Positions 1-7,031 of a stretch of DNA of 64,000 nucleotides are shown one piece after another. Positions within the stretch are counted from its first letter, which is position 1. Every line of letters starts with the position of its first letter. This DNA comes from Luteolibacter pohnpeiensis. Its GTDB lineage: Bacteria > Verrucomicrobiota > Verrucomicrobiia > Verrucomicrobiales > Akkermansiaceae. The stretch lies in NCBI RefSeq assembly GCF_016595435.1, contig NZ_JAENIJ010000013.1, positions 1 through 64,000 of the forward strand, given 5' to 3'. A program made the translations under genes and the position numbers. The notes under the pieces are model-generated. The model saw nothing but the letters and a program-made list of their open reading frames with translations. It was not told the DNA's origin and ran no database searches.

Positions 1-444
1 GACAATGCCGACTACTACGTGTTCGGCACCTACGGCACGACCACGTACTACATGACCTGCTATCTGGATCTGGAAACCGAGGTCATGGGCACCACACTCG
101 TTCAGAAATCCACGCGTCCGCTCTACAAGCCCGGAGCCTTTGCCTTCCAGCGTCCGCCACTGGATCTCGCCGCAAACCTGAAGGCGGCGATGGACTGGAT
201 ACCGCACGACGGCACGGTGAAACTGGTCGAGCCAGTGACAAACCCCGGCCCATACCTGGGCAAAGTGGTTAATATCGCCGGTGGCCGAGCCACCTGGGCC
301 GACATGCTGGCCGTGCCAAACGGCCTGACTTGCGTTCTCGAAACCGGCCGGACGACCATCCAGCTAGGAGCGCCACCCGCCTACGGAACCAACAACCTGA
401 ACCGCCGCCTGACTGGATCTGCGAAGGACAATCTGGTGATCTAA
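1..444 (+). CDS. Partial protein of unknown function, island or phage cargo
   Basis: The reading frame is open from the first base (reads DNADYYVFGTYG...) and stops at 442-444, so the 5' part lies outside the window. The visible 147 residues are rich in Gly, Thr and Tyr, have no obvious transmembrane segment, and end in a GTNNLNRRLTGSAKDNLVI tail. I do not recognise the family. A phage-tail or structural protein is possible because the gene lies in a probable integrated element that ends near base 2511. Its last four bases overlap the end of the convergent gene on the other strand. Confidence 0.6.
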   Translation, partial: DNADYYVFGTYGTTTYYMTCYLDLETEVMGTTLVQKSTRPLYKPGAFAFQRPPLDLAANLKAAMDWIPHDGTVKLVEPVTNPGPYLGKVVNIAGGRATWADMLAVPNGLTCVLETGRTTIQLGAPPAYGTNNLNRRLTGSAKDNLVI

Positions 445-1418
445 GATCGTTTTGGGTTACTTGAATTTGTCGAAGGGAGCTTAGGAGTAGGGATGCTATT
501 GTCTAAATTTGGATGGTAGATAATGTCACCGCTCTCAAAAGTGAGGTCCAGATATTTTCCCGAATCCAATTTGAGTGCGCCTATCATTCTTTCGATATTC
601 TTTGCAAAATCGTCGACCTCATCTTCTTCAATCAATGTGACCGATCTAGTAGAACGCAATATATCCTTAGCCTTTCCGTAAGCTCGGGCATACTCGCTCT
701 TTGGTGCGGCCAAAAGTAGGTGTATGCGTGGCTTTTCTTCAGCATCTGATAAAAATCGTGTCAGACTCTCCCACTGATAAGCCTTCGTTCTAATAGCGTC
801 GCTTTTTCTCAGATCGAATGAGAGCGGCTGGTAAACATTCCACACTCCGTTTTTCCAAGCTTGAGGGAACAAATGTGACGCGAGAGACGTCGACACCTCA
901 TGTTCTACAATGTGAGGCTTCACAATTCTTGCTTCGAACGCTCTTTTGTAGATTTCTCGATAAATGGTGGCATCATCTCTACTATCATCCTCTTGGGCGA
1001 TATAATGCCGGAGAACAGCCTCATGGAAAAGTTTCTCGAGCTCAGCATTGGGGTCGGTCGTGAGGCCTCCTCCTGAAGAACTCCATTGAAGTGCAGCGTC
1101 GTCGTGCGGAACAATGGAAAGAGCGAGATCTTTAGCGCTCTCCGGAGATTCTGGGAAAGGAAGATCATCGGATTCAGAGCGGGCGATCTCCTTTGCGAGT
1201 TTTTTAAACCGGTGCTCAACTTTCTTCGTAACGAACCGATAATCGTCGGGGGAAAAGCCAGTGAAAAAATGGCTCATTCGACGGTATTTACGTGAAACGC
1301 GGAATTCCAAATACCGCTTATCAGGACACCATACGAGTACGCCTACGTTGACGAACTCACCCGAGAGAGGTTCGTGAACGTAACGCAAAAAGCAAAAGCT
1401 GTAGGGCACCAAAATCAT
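441..1418 (-). CDS. DUF3037 family protein
   Basis: This 325-residue protein begins MILVPYSFCFLRYVHEPLSG, followed by GEFVNVGVLVWCP, the typical opening of DUF3037 proteins. The rest is charged and probably mostly helical, with a Lys/Arg-rich stretch near residues 40-75. No catalytic motif is obvious and no membrane segment is seen. Its start overlaps the stop of the upstream HipA-like kinase gene by 4 bases (ATGA at 1415-1418), so the two are translationally coupled. DUF3037 proteins are often found next to HipA-like kinases, but their job is not established. Codon use is more AT-rich than in the core genes further along, in keeping with transfer. Confidence 0.8.
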   Translation of the reverse strand: MILVPYSFCFLRYVHEPLSGEFVNVGVLVWCPDKRYLEFRVSRKYRRMSHFFTGFSPDDYRFVTKKVEHRFKKLAKEIARSESDDLPFPESPESAKDLALSIVPHDDAALQWSSSGGGLTTDPNAELEKLFHEAVLRHYIAQEDDSRDDATIYREIYKRAFEARIVKPHIVEHEVSTSLASHLFPQAWKNGVWNVYQPLSFDLRKSDAIRTKAYQWESLTRFLSDAEEKPRIHLLLAAPKSEYARAYGKAKDILRSTRSVTLIEEDEVDDFAKNIERMIGALKLDSGKYLDLTFESGDIIYHPNLDNSIPTPKLPSTNSSNPKRS

Positions 1419-2227
1419 TTACATGTCGTGGCGGTGAGGATGCGAAAGAAGTCGAGGGTATCACCAGCCAGCTTCCTAAAATACGTCTCCAATCGCGGCA
1501 AGTCTAGATCATCATCGTTCAAATATGTCTCAGTTTCTTTCGCGAGAACTGGCACACGCTCTTTCAGGAGCCACTCCTCAAACGTATCCCAGAGATCTTG
1601 CCCAATGAACTGATCGACAGTAACTTGACGAAGTGTTTGGTGGAAGCAATGACGGCTTAAAACCTGACGGTGAAGCGTTTCCCTCCAGGGTTTTTCGGCT
1701 TTTTCGTAGCTGCGGAGGAACGCGAAGGCCTTGTCAAAATCGAGGATTGCTACTTGTTTGCCTCTCCACAAAGCATTCGGATTGCCGATTTCTCGGTCGG
1801 AGTTTTGGACCATCGCATCGAAAGCGTAAGCCTGCTCGAGGTCGGATTTCTCGATTGTCGGGGGAATTGTACCGTGAATCCATTGTTTCCAATCATCGCC
1901 CAAATGGACCGTTCCGATATTCCAACCTAAACTATTTCGAATAAGCTCGGGAAACTCAGGGTGATCTGCAGCGGAAAAGTCGAAATTTGGGAGAATCTTG
2001 ACCCAAACTGGCTCCGGAGCGTTCAAGCCTAGCTCGCGAGCCAGTTGGAGCGCGAAAATTTCTCTCAACATTGCTTCTGGCCTGTCTCCAAATCCTGCCT
2101 TGGATTTGACGACCAAAAGCTCCCGGCCACCATCATCTTCAGAAGCGCCGAATGCCAAAAATGGTTTATTGAGGCCTCTGTTCATGGGGCGTCGGAATTG
2201 AACAGCTGTAAAGCTTCGTAAAGGCAT
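1415..2227 (-). CDS. HipA-like protein kinase
   Basis: A 270-residue HipA-like (HipA_2-type) kinase. Lys41 in LLVVKSKAG is the probable ATP-contacting lysine. The catalytic loop reads FDAMVQNSDREIGNPNALW, with Asp144 and Asn149, and the metal-binding motif is ILDFD (Asp163). It lacks the long N-terminal lobe of classical HipA toxins. I chose ATG at 2227 (protein begins MPLRSFTAVQ) over a TTG at 2275, because MPLR is the usual start of this family and the TTG has no Shine-Dalgarno. An AAGGAGG-like stretch lies about 24 bases upstream of the ATG, further than usual. It forms a two-gene operon with the downstream DUF3037 gene. A toxin-antitoxin or defence role is inference only. Confidence 0.8.
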   Translation of the reverse strand: MPLRSFTAVQFRRPMNRGLNKPFLAFGASEDDGGRELLVVKSKAGFGDRPEAMLREIFALQLARELGLNAPEPVWVKILPNFDFSAADHPEFPELIRNSLGWNIGTVHLGDDWKQWIHGTIPPTIEKSDLEQAYAFDAMVQNSDREIGNPNALWRGKQVAILDFDKAFAFLRSYEKAEKPWRETLHRQVLSRHCFHQTLRQVTVDQFIGQDLWDTFEEWLLKERVPVLAKETETYLNDDDLDLPRLETYFRKLAGDTLDFFRILTATTCK

Positions 2228-2414
2228 GATTGAATAAGGGTTTAATTGCCCCTCCTTCGAATTGACAAGCGTCAATGCTCTCGAAACTTACCAAAGATGG
2301 TGAGGATCAGCAGTTTTCAAGGTTGGTGATGACATGAATCTCGACCCGAAACCAATGACGGGTGGCGGCGATCCGGGCAGGCCATAATCAAATTTTCAAC
2401 GGTGAATTGGTCTT

Positions 2415-2452
2415 GCATGTACATGCGTTTCATCGGATCACTGTCGGATCAC
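2415..2452. repeat. Palindrome and direct repeats beside tRNA fragment
   Basis: A perfect 12-base palindrome, GCATGTACATGC, lies at 2415-2426. Two direct copies of TCGGATCAC at 2433-2441 and 2444-2452 are spaced 11 bases start to start. They lie just inside the probable island boundary, where recombinase or excisionase arm sites would be expected. That role is inferred. The rest of 2228-2486 shows no gene. Confidence 0.4.
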
Positions 2453-2486
2453 GGGGCGATTTTTCCCGAATTTACTTGATATTAGC

Positions 2487-2511
2487 TCAGGTTCGAGTCC
2501 TGTTCCCGGCA
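2487..2511 (+). other. 3' end of a tRNA gene, probable attachment site
   Basis: The bases read as a T-arm (CAGG, loop TTCGAGT, CCTG) followed by a 3' acceptor strand TCCCGGC and discriminator A. The matching 5' acceptor (GCCGGGA) and the D and anticodon arms are absent from the 150 bases upstream, so this is not a complete tRNA. A lone 3' tRNA end is the classic scar of a tyrosine-recombinase integration, with the intact tRNA at the other end of the element. The acceptor sequence would suit a tRNA-Leu, but that is a guess. Confidence 0.6.
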
Positions 2512-2539
2512 CTTTGGTTTCTTTGAATCCTTCAGATCG

Positions 2540-2749
2540 ATGAACGAACTTAAAATCAAACTCGCTGCGCTCGGACTCGACGAGGAACAGGTTGAGCAGG
2601 TGATTGCGACTGTAGGGGAGTTTGCGAAATCGAAGTTGCCGCCGAATCTTCATCCGATGTTGAACGATGTGCTGAGTGGGAAAAGCCCGGATTTAGGACC
2701 ATTGGCAGGAATGCTTGGCGGCCTGAAGGGCATGTTTGGGGGGCTTTGA
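2540..2749 (+). CDS. Small hypothetical protein, 69 residues
   Basis: Begins MNELKIKLAALGLDEEQVEQ and continues with an amphipathic helix (residues 1-30), a short loop, and a C-terminal Gly/Leu/Met-rich tail (LAGMLGGLKGMFGGL). The composition suggests a small helical protein able to associate with a membrane or partner. I do not recognise a family. It is the first gene after the tRNA fragment on the core-genome side and has the codon pattern of the surrounding core genes. Confidence 0.55.
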   Translation: MNELKIKLAALGLDEEQVEQVIATVGEFAKSKLPPNLHPMLNDVLSGKSPDLGPLAGMLGGLKGMFGGL

Positions 2750-2782
2750 GCGACGTTTTCCAGACGAGCTCTCAAGCAGATG

Positions 2783-2846
2783 TGAGCATGGCGGGTTTGA
2801 GCCGCTGATCTTCTCACCGCGAATGTGACGCTACCAATTGAGCTCA
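2783..2846 (-). pseudogene. Degenerate tRNA-like sequence
   Basis: Read on the minus strand, the stretch contains GAGCTCAATTGGTAG (D-arm-like), a stem-loop TCACA-TTCGCGG-TGAGA with a possible CGC anticodon, a T-arm-like GCGG-CTCAAAC-CCGC, and a 3' acceptor-like ATGCTCA. The first five bases at the 5' end, TGAGC, would pair with that acceptor. At 64 bases it is too short. It looks like a tRNA that lost about five bases between acceptor and D-arm and two in the D-stem, with T54 changed to C. It is probably a decayed tRNA gene. Coincidence is not excluded. Confidence 0.35.
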
Positions 2847-2952
2847 CGCGCCTTCAGATTCGCACAACAATAGGCCGAGCGCGCGGATAGAAAAAAATTC
2901 GCGTTTCTTAACAATGTTTTGCCAAAGGGGTAGGATTCATCATGCTCGGTGC

Positions 2953-3465
2953 ATGAAATTGGCGGCTTCGATCTTCGCATTGTGTTCGATCACCCTCGGC
3001 TTTGTCAGCTGCGGAGCAGGGAGCGTGGGCTACAACCCGACGGGATTGGGGCCGTTCGATCGCAATGGAAATTACGTGGAGGCCTGGGCCGATAGCCCGG
3101 ATAAATGGAAAAAGGCCGGGTCCGCGCCCAAGATCGAAGAGCAACCGGTGCTGCTAGCGAGCCGCGATGAGGCACCTGTCGTGCCGATCAACTCCCGCCC
3201 GGCACCCAGTACTGTTGCCGTTTCCACACAGCCGAAACCGATAAGGACGGTTTCCACCCCGAAGCCTGCGGCGTCTAAACCGAAGCCAAAGCCCGCGCGA
3301 GCCAAGCCAAAGAAGCCGGCTCCATTGCGCTATACGGTGAAGAAAGGTGATACGCTTTACGGGATCGCGAGTAAAAATAACTCAAACGTCAGCGCGATCC
3401 AGCGGGCAAACGGCATCAAAGGCTCCCTGATTCAACCAGGTAAGGTTCTGGTCATTCCGCGCTGA
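2953..3465 (+). CDS. LysM-domain lipoprotein
   Basis: The start at 2953 gives a lipoprotein signal peptide (MKLAASIFALCSITLGFVSC) with Cys20 as the lipidation residue. A start at 2914 would add 13 residues before it. Residues about 20-65 are a low-complexity linker, then a Pro/Lys-rich spacer (KPKPKPARAKPKKP) runs up to a single C-terminal LysM domain of about 44 residues (YTVKKGDTLYGIASKNNSN...). LysM binds peptidoglycan glycan chains, so the protein probably tethers the outer membrane or a partner to the wall. No catalytic domain is present. Confidence 0.85.
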   Translation: MKLAASIFALCSITLGFVSCGAGSVGYNPTGLGPFDRNGNYVEAWADSPDKWKKAGSAPKIEEQPVLLASRDEAPVVPINSRPAPSTVAVSTQPKPIRTVSTPKPAASKPKPKPARAKPKKPAPLRYTVKKGDTLYGIASKNNSNVSAIQRANGIKGSLIQPGKVLVIPR

Positions 3466-3491
3466 GCGGTTGGGCCCAGAAACGTTTCCGC

Positions 3492-3521
3492 CTTCTGCCG
3501 TTGATGCTCTCAACGGTAGGA
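3492..3521 (+). terminator. Hairpin after LysM gene, possible terminator
   Basis: The core stem CCGTTGA (3498-3504) pairs with TCAACGG (3510-3516) around a five-base loop. Wobble pairs extend it outward to about 12 pairs. There is no T-run, so it is a weak terminator or a processing hairpin. Confidence 0.35.
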
Positions 3522-3580
3522 AGAACGTGTTTGCGGTGAAATGAAGTCGACATCCCGGAGCAAAACTTCGAATTTGCCGC

Positions 3581-4756
3581 ATGCGCACGTTCCTTGCTGC
3601 TGTGTTTCTTGCTACGTCGTCCGTCTGGGCGAGCCCGATTTCAGAGTGGATGGCCAAAGCTCCGGCGGAGCGTGGACCTGTCCCGGATGTGGCATTGACA
3701 AAGGAAGAAGCGGGCGAGCTCCGTGACCAACTTGGAACTGAAGTTCTGGCAGACCTGGCCTCACAACGCGCGGATGAGGTGAAGAACATGTCGATCACCA
3801 TCGGCGACAAAACCATGAAATGGTTGGAAAAGGAATTCGGCCACGCTGCTGCCGGAAAGCGGAGTCTCTGGATTTCCCTCCACGGTGGAGGAACGGGGCC
3901 TGCGGCGATGAATGACCAGCAATGGCAAAATCAAATCCGCCTCTATAAATTGAAGGAAGGGATTTATATCGCTCCGCGTGCTCCCGACAATGCCTGGAAT
4001 ATGTGGCATCTGGGTTACATGGATCCGCTATTCGACCGTCTGATCACGGACATGATTGCGACTCGCGGAGTGGATCCGAATCGAGTCTTTATCATGGGCT
4101 ATTCGGCGGGTGGCGACGGAGTTTGGCAACTCGCCCCTCGTTTGGCGGATCGTTTTGCCGCCGCCGCGATGATGGCGGGGCATCCGGGCGATGCTTCCTT
4201 ACTTCCGTTGCGTAATTTGCCATTCGCGATTTTCGTGGGCGGAAATGATGCCGCATACAACCGGAACAAGTTGGATGAGGAAAAAGGCAAAGAGCTGGAT
4301 GAGCTGGAAAAAGCCGACGAAGGCGGCTACGAGCACATGGTCCGCGTTTATAAAGGGCTGCCGCATTGGATGAACGGAAAAGACGCGGAAGCGGTGCCGT
4401 GGATGGCCAAACACACCCGGAACCCATGGCCTAAAAAAGTCATTTGGGTGCAGGATGACGTGACTCATGACCGATTCTACTGGTTGGAAATTCCAGCAGA
4501 TAAGGCAAAGGTTGGTGAGAAAATCATCGCCACTGTGAGTGGCAACACCATTGCTTTGGAAGGGGATGTGCCTGCCGGTTGCAAACTGAATTTATCAGAT
4601 GCCTTGGTCGATCTGGATGCTGAAGTGACCGTGACCGTAAATGGAAAATCGAAGTTTTCAGGTATGGCAAAACGCACACCTGAAACGATCATCCATTCAT
4701 TGAAGAATTTGCCTGATCCTAGCAGGTGTGCCTTCGCTGTGGTTCAATTGAATTAA
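3581..4756 (+). CDS. Secreted alpha/beta hydrolase (esterase-like)
   Basis: A signal peptide of about 18 residues (MRTFLAAVFLATSSVWA) precedes a 370-residue mature enzyme. An oxyanion loop (WISLHGGGTGP) and the nucleophile elbow GYSAGG, with Ser175, mark the alpha/beta-hydrolase fold of the polyhydroxybutyrate-depolymerase/feruloyl-esterase type. A His in PHWMNG (GLPHWMNGKD) is the likely catalytic base. After about residue 300 there is a beta-rich tail (VIWVQDDVTHDRFYWLEI...) that may be a carbohydrate- or substrate-binding region. The substrate cannot be told. It converges with the next gene. Confidence 0.75.
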   Translation: MRTFLAAVFLATSSVWASPISEWMAKAPAERGPVPDVALTKEEAGELRDQLGTEVLADLASQRADEVKNMSITIGDKTMKWLEKEFGHAAAGKRSLWISLHGGGTGPAAMNDQQWQNQIRLYKLKEGIYIAPRAPDNAWNMWHLGYMDPLFDRLITDMIATRGVDPNRVFIMGYSAGGDGVWQLAPRLADRFAAAAMMAGHPGDASLLPLRNLPFAIFVGGNDAAYNRNKLDEEKGKELDELEKADEGGYEHMVRVYKGLPHWMNGKDAEAVPWMAKHTRNPWPKKVIWVQDDVTHDRFYWLEIPADKAKVGEKIIATVSGNTIALEGDVPAGCKLNLSDALVDLDAEVTVTVNGKSKFSGMAKRTPETIIHSLKNLPDPSRCAFAVVQLN

Positions 4757-4780
4757 ACCGTCAGTTGAGTTTGTTAGAGA

Positions 4781-5350
4781 TTAAAATCGGATCGTCGGAA
4801 TGATGACGACATCGATCACCTCGTGGGTTGGTTCGTAAACGCGGACCAACCGATCATTGTACTGATAAAGGCGGATGCCGGTTTCCAATTGCAGGCCGGG
4901 GAACCAGTCACTTGGGACTAGGGTAAACAGTGGCCACCAGTCGTCTTGAATTCTGTAGCCCGGAGCGACCTTGTCCTGCCAGCCTGGCGGCAGTGATTTG
5001 CCCCGATGGAGATTTTTCGCCAAGCCAGGAGGCAATCCATGATCGTTGTCTCGATATTTGGAGAAATACTGAACGATCGTCGTGCGGTCCGAATCTCGGA
5101 ATTTAGTGAACTTATGATCATCACGATGGTCATCCTGTTTTTTGGAAGGAGTAACAATTTTCCGATCATGACTATCATTCCCTTTAGAGGATTTGCTTGA
5201 TCCATTGTCGTGCTTGACCGCATGTGACGAAGGTGCGGATTTGCCCTTACCTTTATTGCCTTTGCCTGAATCAGGTTTTGCCTGTGAAGCCAAGCTCAAG
5301 CTTAGCAACATCGCGGATACTGTCAGTGTCTTTGTCAATCTTGCTTTCAT
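4781..5350 (-). CDS. Exported basic protein, RcnB/CigR-like C-terminus
   Basis: A signal peptide of about 24 residues (ending LASQA) is followed by 70 residues rich in Lys, Ser, Asp and His, probably disordered. Next comes a block with GLPPGLAKNLHRGKSLPPGW, a pattern seen in RcnB/CigR-type periplasmic proteins. The C-terminal 60 residues are hydrophobic and aromatic (WWPLFTLVPSDWFPGL) and end in VIDVVIIPTIRF, like the beta-strands at the end of that group. Function unknown; a periplasmic or envelope role is inferred. Confidence 0.6.
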   Translation of the reverse strand: MKARLTKTLTVSAMLLSLSLASQAKPDSGKGNKGKGKSAPSSHAVKHDNGSSKSSKGNDSHDRKIVTPSKKQDDHRDDHKFTKFRDSDRTTIVQYFSKYRDNDHGLPPGLAKNLHRGKSLPPGWQDKVAPGYRIQDDWWPLFTLVPSDWFPGLQLETGIRLYQYNDRLVRVYEPTHEVIDVVIIPTIRF

Positions 5351-5715
5351 GATTCGAATTCGTCGTTCAGCTTTATTGAATTTGCAATGGAAGATCGTGT
5401 TTTTATGAAAGACTTGGCTACCCAGGTTTATATCAAATTCAGATGTATAATAACAACTCGGATATTATTGATGTTGGTTTCTTGATTCTGATGATTAGTA
5501 AGTTGCGAATTCCTGATTCGAAAAGATTTCATGTCACTTTAATTGCAAAGTGCTCATTTGTATTGCAATATGAGCGATTCGGTGAGTTCGATTAGAAAAT
5601 AAAAATCATATATTTTTCTGAAGGGGCTGATGCTTTTGCTTGTTTGGAATGGTGATTTCCCGAATGTTTTTTGTCAGAAGGCTCTCGCTCGAGTTGTAGA
5701 AACTTTGATAAAATC
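5351..5715. other. AT-rich intergenic region, divergent promoters presumed
   Basis: This 365-base stretch between divergently read genes is clearly more AT-rich than its surroundings and contains no credible ORF or RNA structure. It presumably carries the promoters of both neighbours. I could not fix a -35/-10 pair with confidence. Confidence 0.5.
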
Positions 5716-6300
5716 ATGAAACCAAGCCAATTTGCCAATATCGCAATCCGCATCCTTGCCCTATTTCTGATTTACAGAGCACTGGAATTTGCGGCGGTGA
5801 CTTTTATGAGTCTTGAGATGACCGTAAATATGTACACTGCTACGTCGTTGTCATCCAGACATCCGGATTGGATGCCAGTGATGAGAGCGGTCCATGTTTC
5901 GATTTGGGCCTCAATGATTATCCCCTCAATACTGGCGCTCAGTTTGTGGTTCCTCGCTCCGATTTTCTCGAAATGGATGGTCAGTGATGATGAAGGTGAT
6001 CCTTCTCAAGCCAGTTGCTTCCCTTCTCTTGGGATGCTGATTCAAGCTGCTGGAATCATCCTCATAGCGGTAGCTGCTGCCAGTCTGCCACAGATGATTT
6101 ATGTTCATTTGCAAGATCATCAACCTAGCCCGGATGATGCGTTGATGCAGGCTCAACTCAATCTGGATGTGATCAAATGGATTGCCAAAGTTTTTGTTGG
6201 CGGACTGATGCTGGTGCTGGTGAAGAAACGCATGCTGCCGGCGTCTTATTATCAGCTTCCTAAGCTCGCTGAACCTGCTGGAAAAGATGATCATGCGTGA
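5716..6300 (+). CDS. Integral membrane protein, unknown function
   Basis: The start at ATG 5716 (MKPSQFANIAIRILALFLIY) puts a transmembrane helix right at the N-terminus, typical of these small membrane proteins. A start at 5671 would add 15 unhelpful residues. About four hydrophobic segments are seen, roughly at residues 8-30, 65-90, 112-135 and 168-185, with a hydrophilic tail ending GKDDHA. No family recognised. Codon use is slightly AT-rich. It converges with a two-gene exported-protein operon on the other strand. Confidence 0.65.
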   Translation: MKPSQFANIAIRILALFLIYRALEFAAVTFMSLEMTVNMYTATSLSSRHPDWMPVMRAVHVSIWASMIIPSILALSLWFLAPIFSKWMVSDDEGDPSQASCFPSLGMLIQAAGIILIAVAAASLPQMIYVHLQDHQPSPDDALMQAQLNLDVIKWIAKVFVGGLMLVLVKKRMLPASYYQLPKLAEPAGKDDHA

Positions 6301-6310
6301 TTGGCCGCGG

Positions 6311-7027
6311 CTATTCCTCTTCTGTTAGATCAGGGCGAACGCGGAAAAATTGCCGGGTATTGGCGAGGCCTCCTTTGACTTCGAAGATGGCTTCATCACC
6401 GATGATTTCCATTTCTGCGTCCACACTGCGCCAAAGAGCGTTGTCCAGAGTGGGGCTGGTTTCGACGATTAACGGGATGGAGGCGAACTTGGCCGGGAGA
6501 TGGAAGATGAAGGCTTCGTCAGCGATGGAATACTCGCTGGATGAAACTTTCAGGACATCGTCCGCGCGATTCGGATCGGTGCCTAGGAATGCCTCGTCTC
6601 GATTGGTAAATCCGTCTCCATCCGGATCTTCGGCGGAATCATCATTACCAATGTGAAGCTGGTGCTGCTGCTCGAAGTCATCGGGAACGCCATCGTTGTC
6701 CGTATCCTCGCGGACCGGAATGGTGGTGACCGCAGCATTTTCTACGGGAGAGGAAGTAACGGTTAGATTGCCACTGCCGCCTTCTAACAGGAATGAGATC
6801 GCATGGACGCGGGTAGGATCGAGCGGACCCCATTTCATCAAAGCAAGTGCCGGATCCACCCTGCCGTTATGAGACAGGCGGCGTGCAGTTGCTCCTTGGG
6901 GAATGCTAACGGTCACAAAGACCGACTTGCTTCCTGTGGGGCTTAGTTCAATGCGATACGGGATGCCTGATGCCGCGACAGAACTGCAGGAGGCCAAAGC
7001 TGCGATCAGAATGAGTTTCAGGGTCAT
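6311..7027 (-). CDS. Exported protein with thrombospondin type-3 repeats
   Basis: A signal peptide (MTLKLILIAALASCSSVAAS) is followed by a beta-rich domain. A calcium-binding segment at about residues 107-150 reads DTDNDGVPDDFE, then DPDGDGFTNRDEAFLGTDP, the thrombospondin-3/EF-hand-like pattern common in verrucomicrobial exported proteins. The last 80 residues resemble the small beta-sandwich that often follows this motif (VETSPTLDNALWRSV...TRQFFRV). It lies only 4 bases downstream of the giant exported protein gene and is surely in its operon. A cell-surface or extracellular matrix role is likely. Confidence 0.7.
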   Translation of the reverse strand: MTLKLILIAALASCSSVAASGIPYRIELSPTGSKSVFVTVSIPQGATARRLSHNGRVDPALALMKWGPLDPTRVHAISFLLEGGSGNLTVTSSPVENAAVTTIPVREDTDNDGVPDDFEQQHQLHIGNDDSAEDPDGDGFTNRDEAFLGTDPNRADDVLKVSSSEYSIADEAFIFHLPAKFASIPLIVETSPTLDNALWRSVDAEMEIIGDEAIFEVKGGLANTRQFFRVRPDLTEEE

Positions 7028-7031
7028 GGCG

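Noticed and set aside
2438-2653. Minus-strand ORF over the tRNA fragment
   Set aside because: It translates the tRNA T-arm; the VPGTGLEPE stretch is an artefact familiar from tRNA-derived ORFs.
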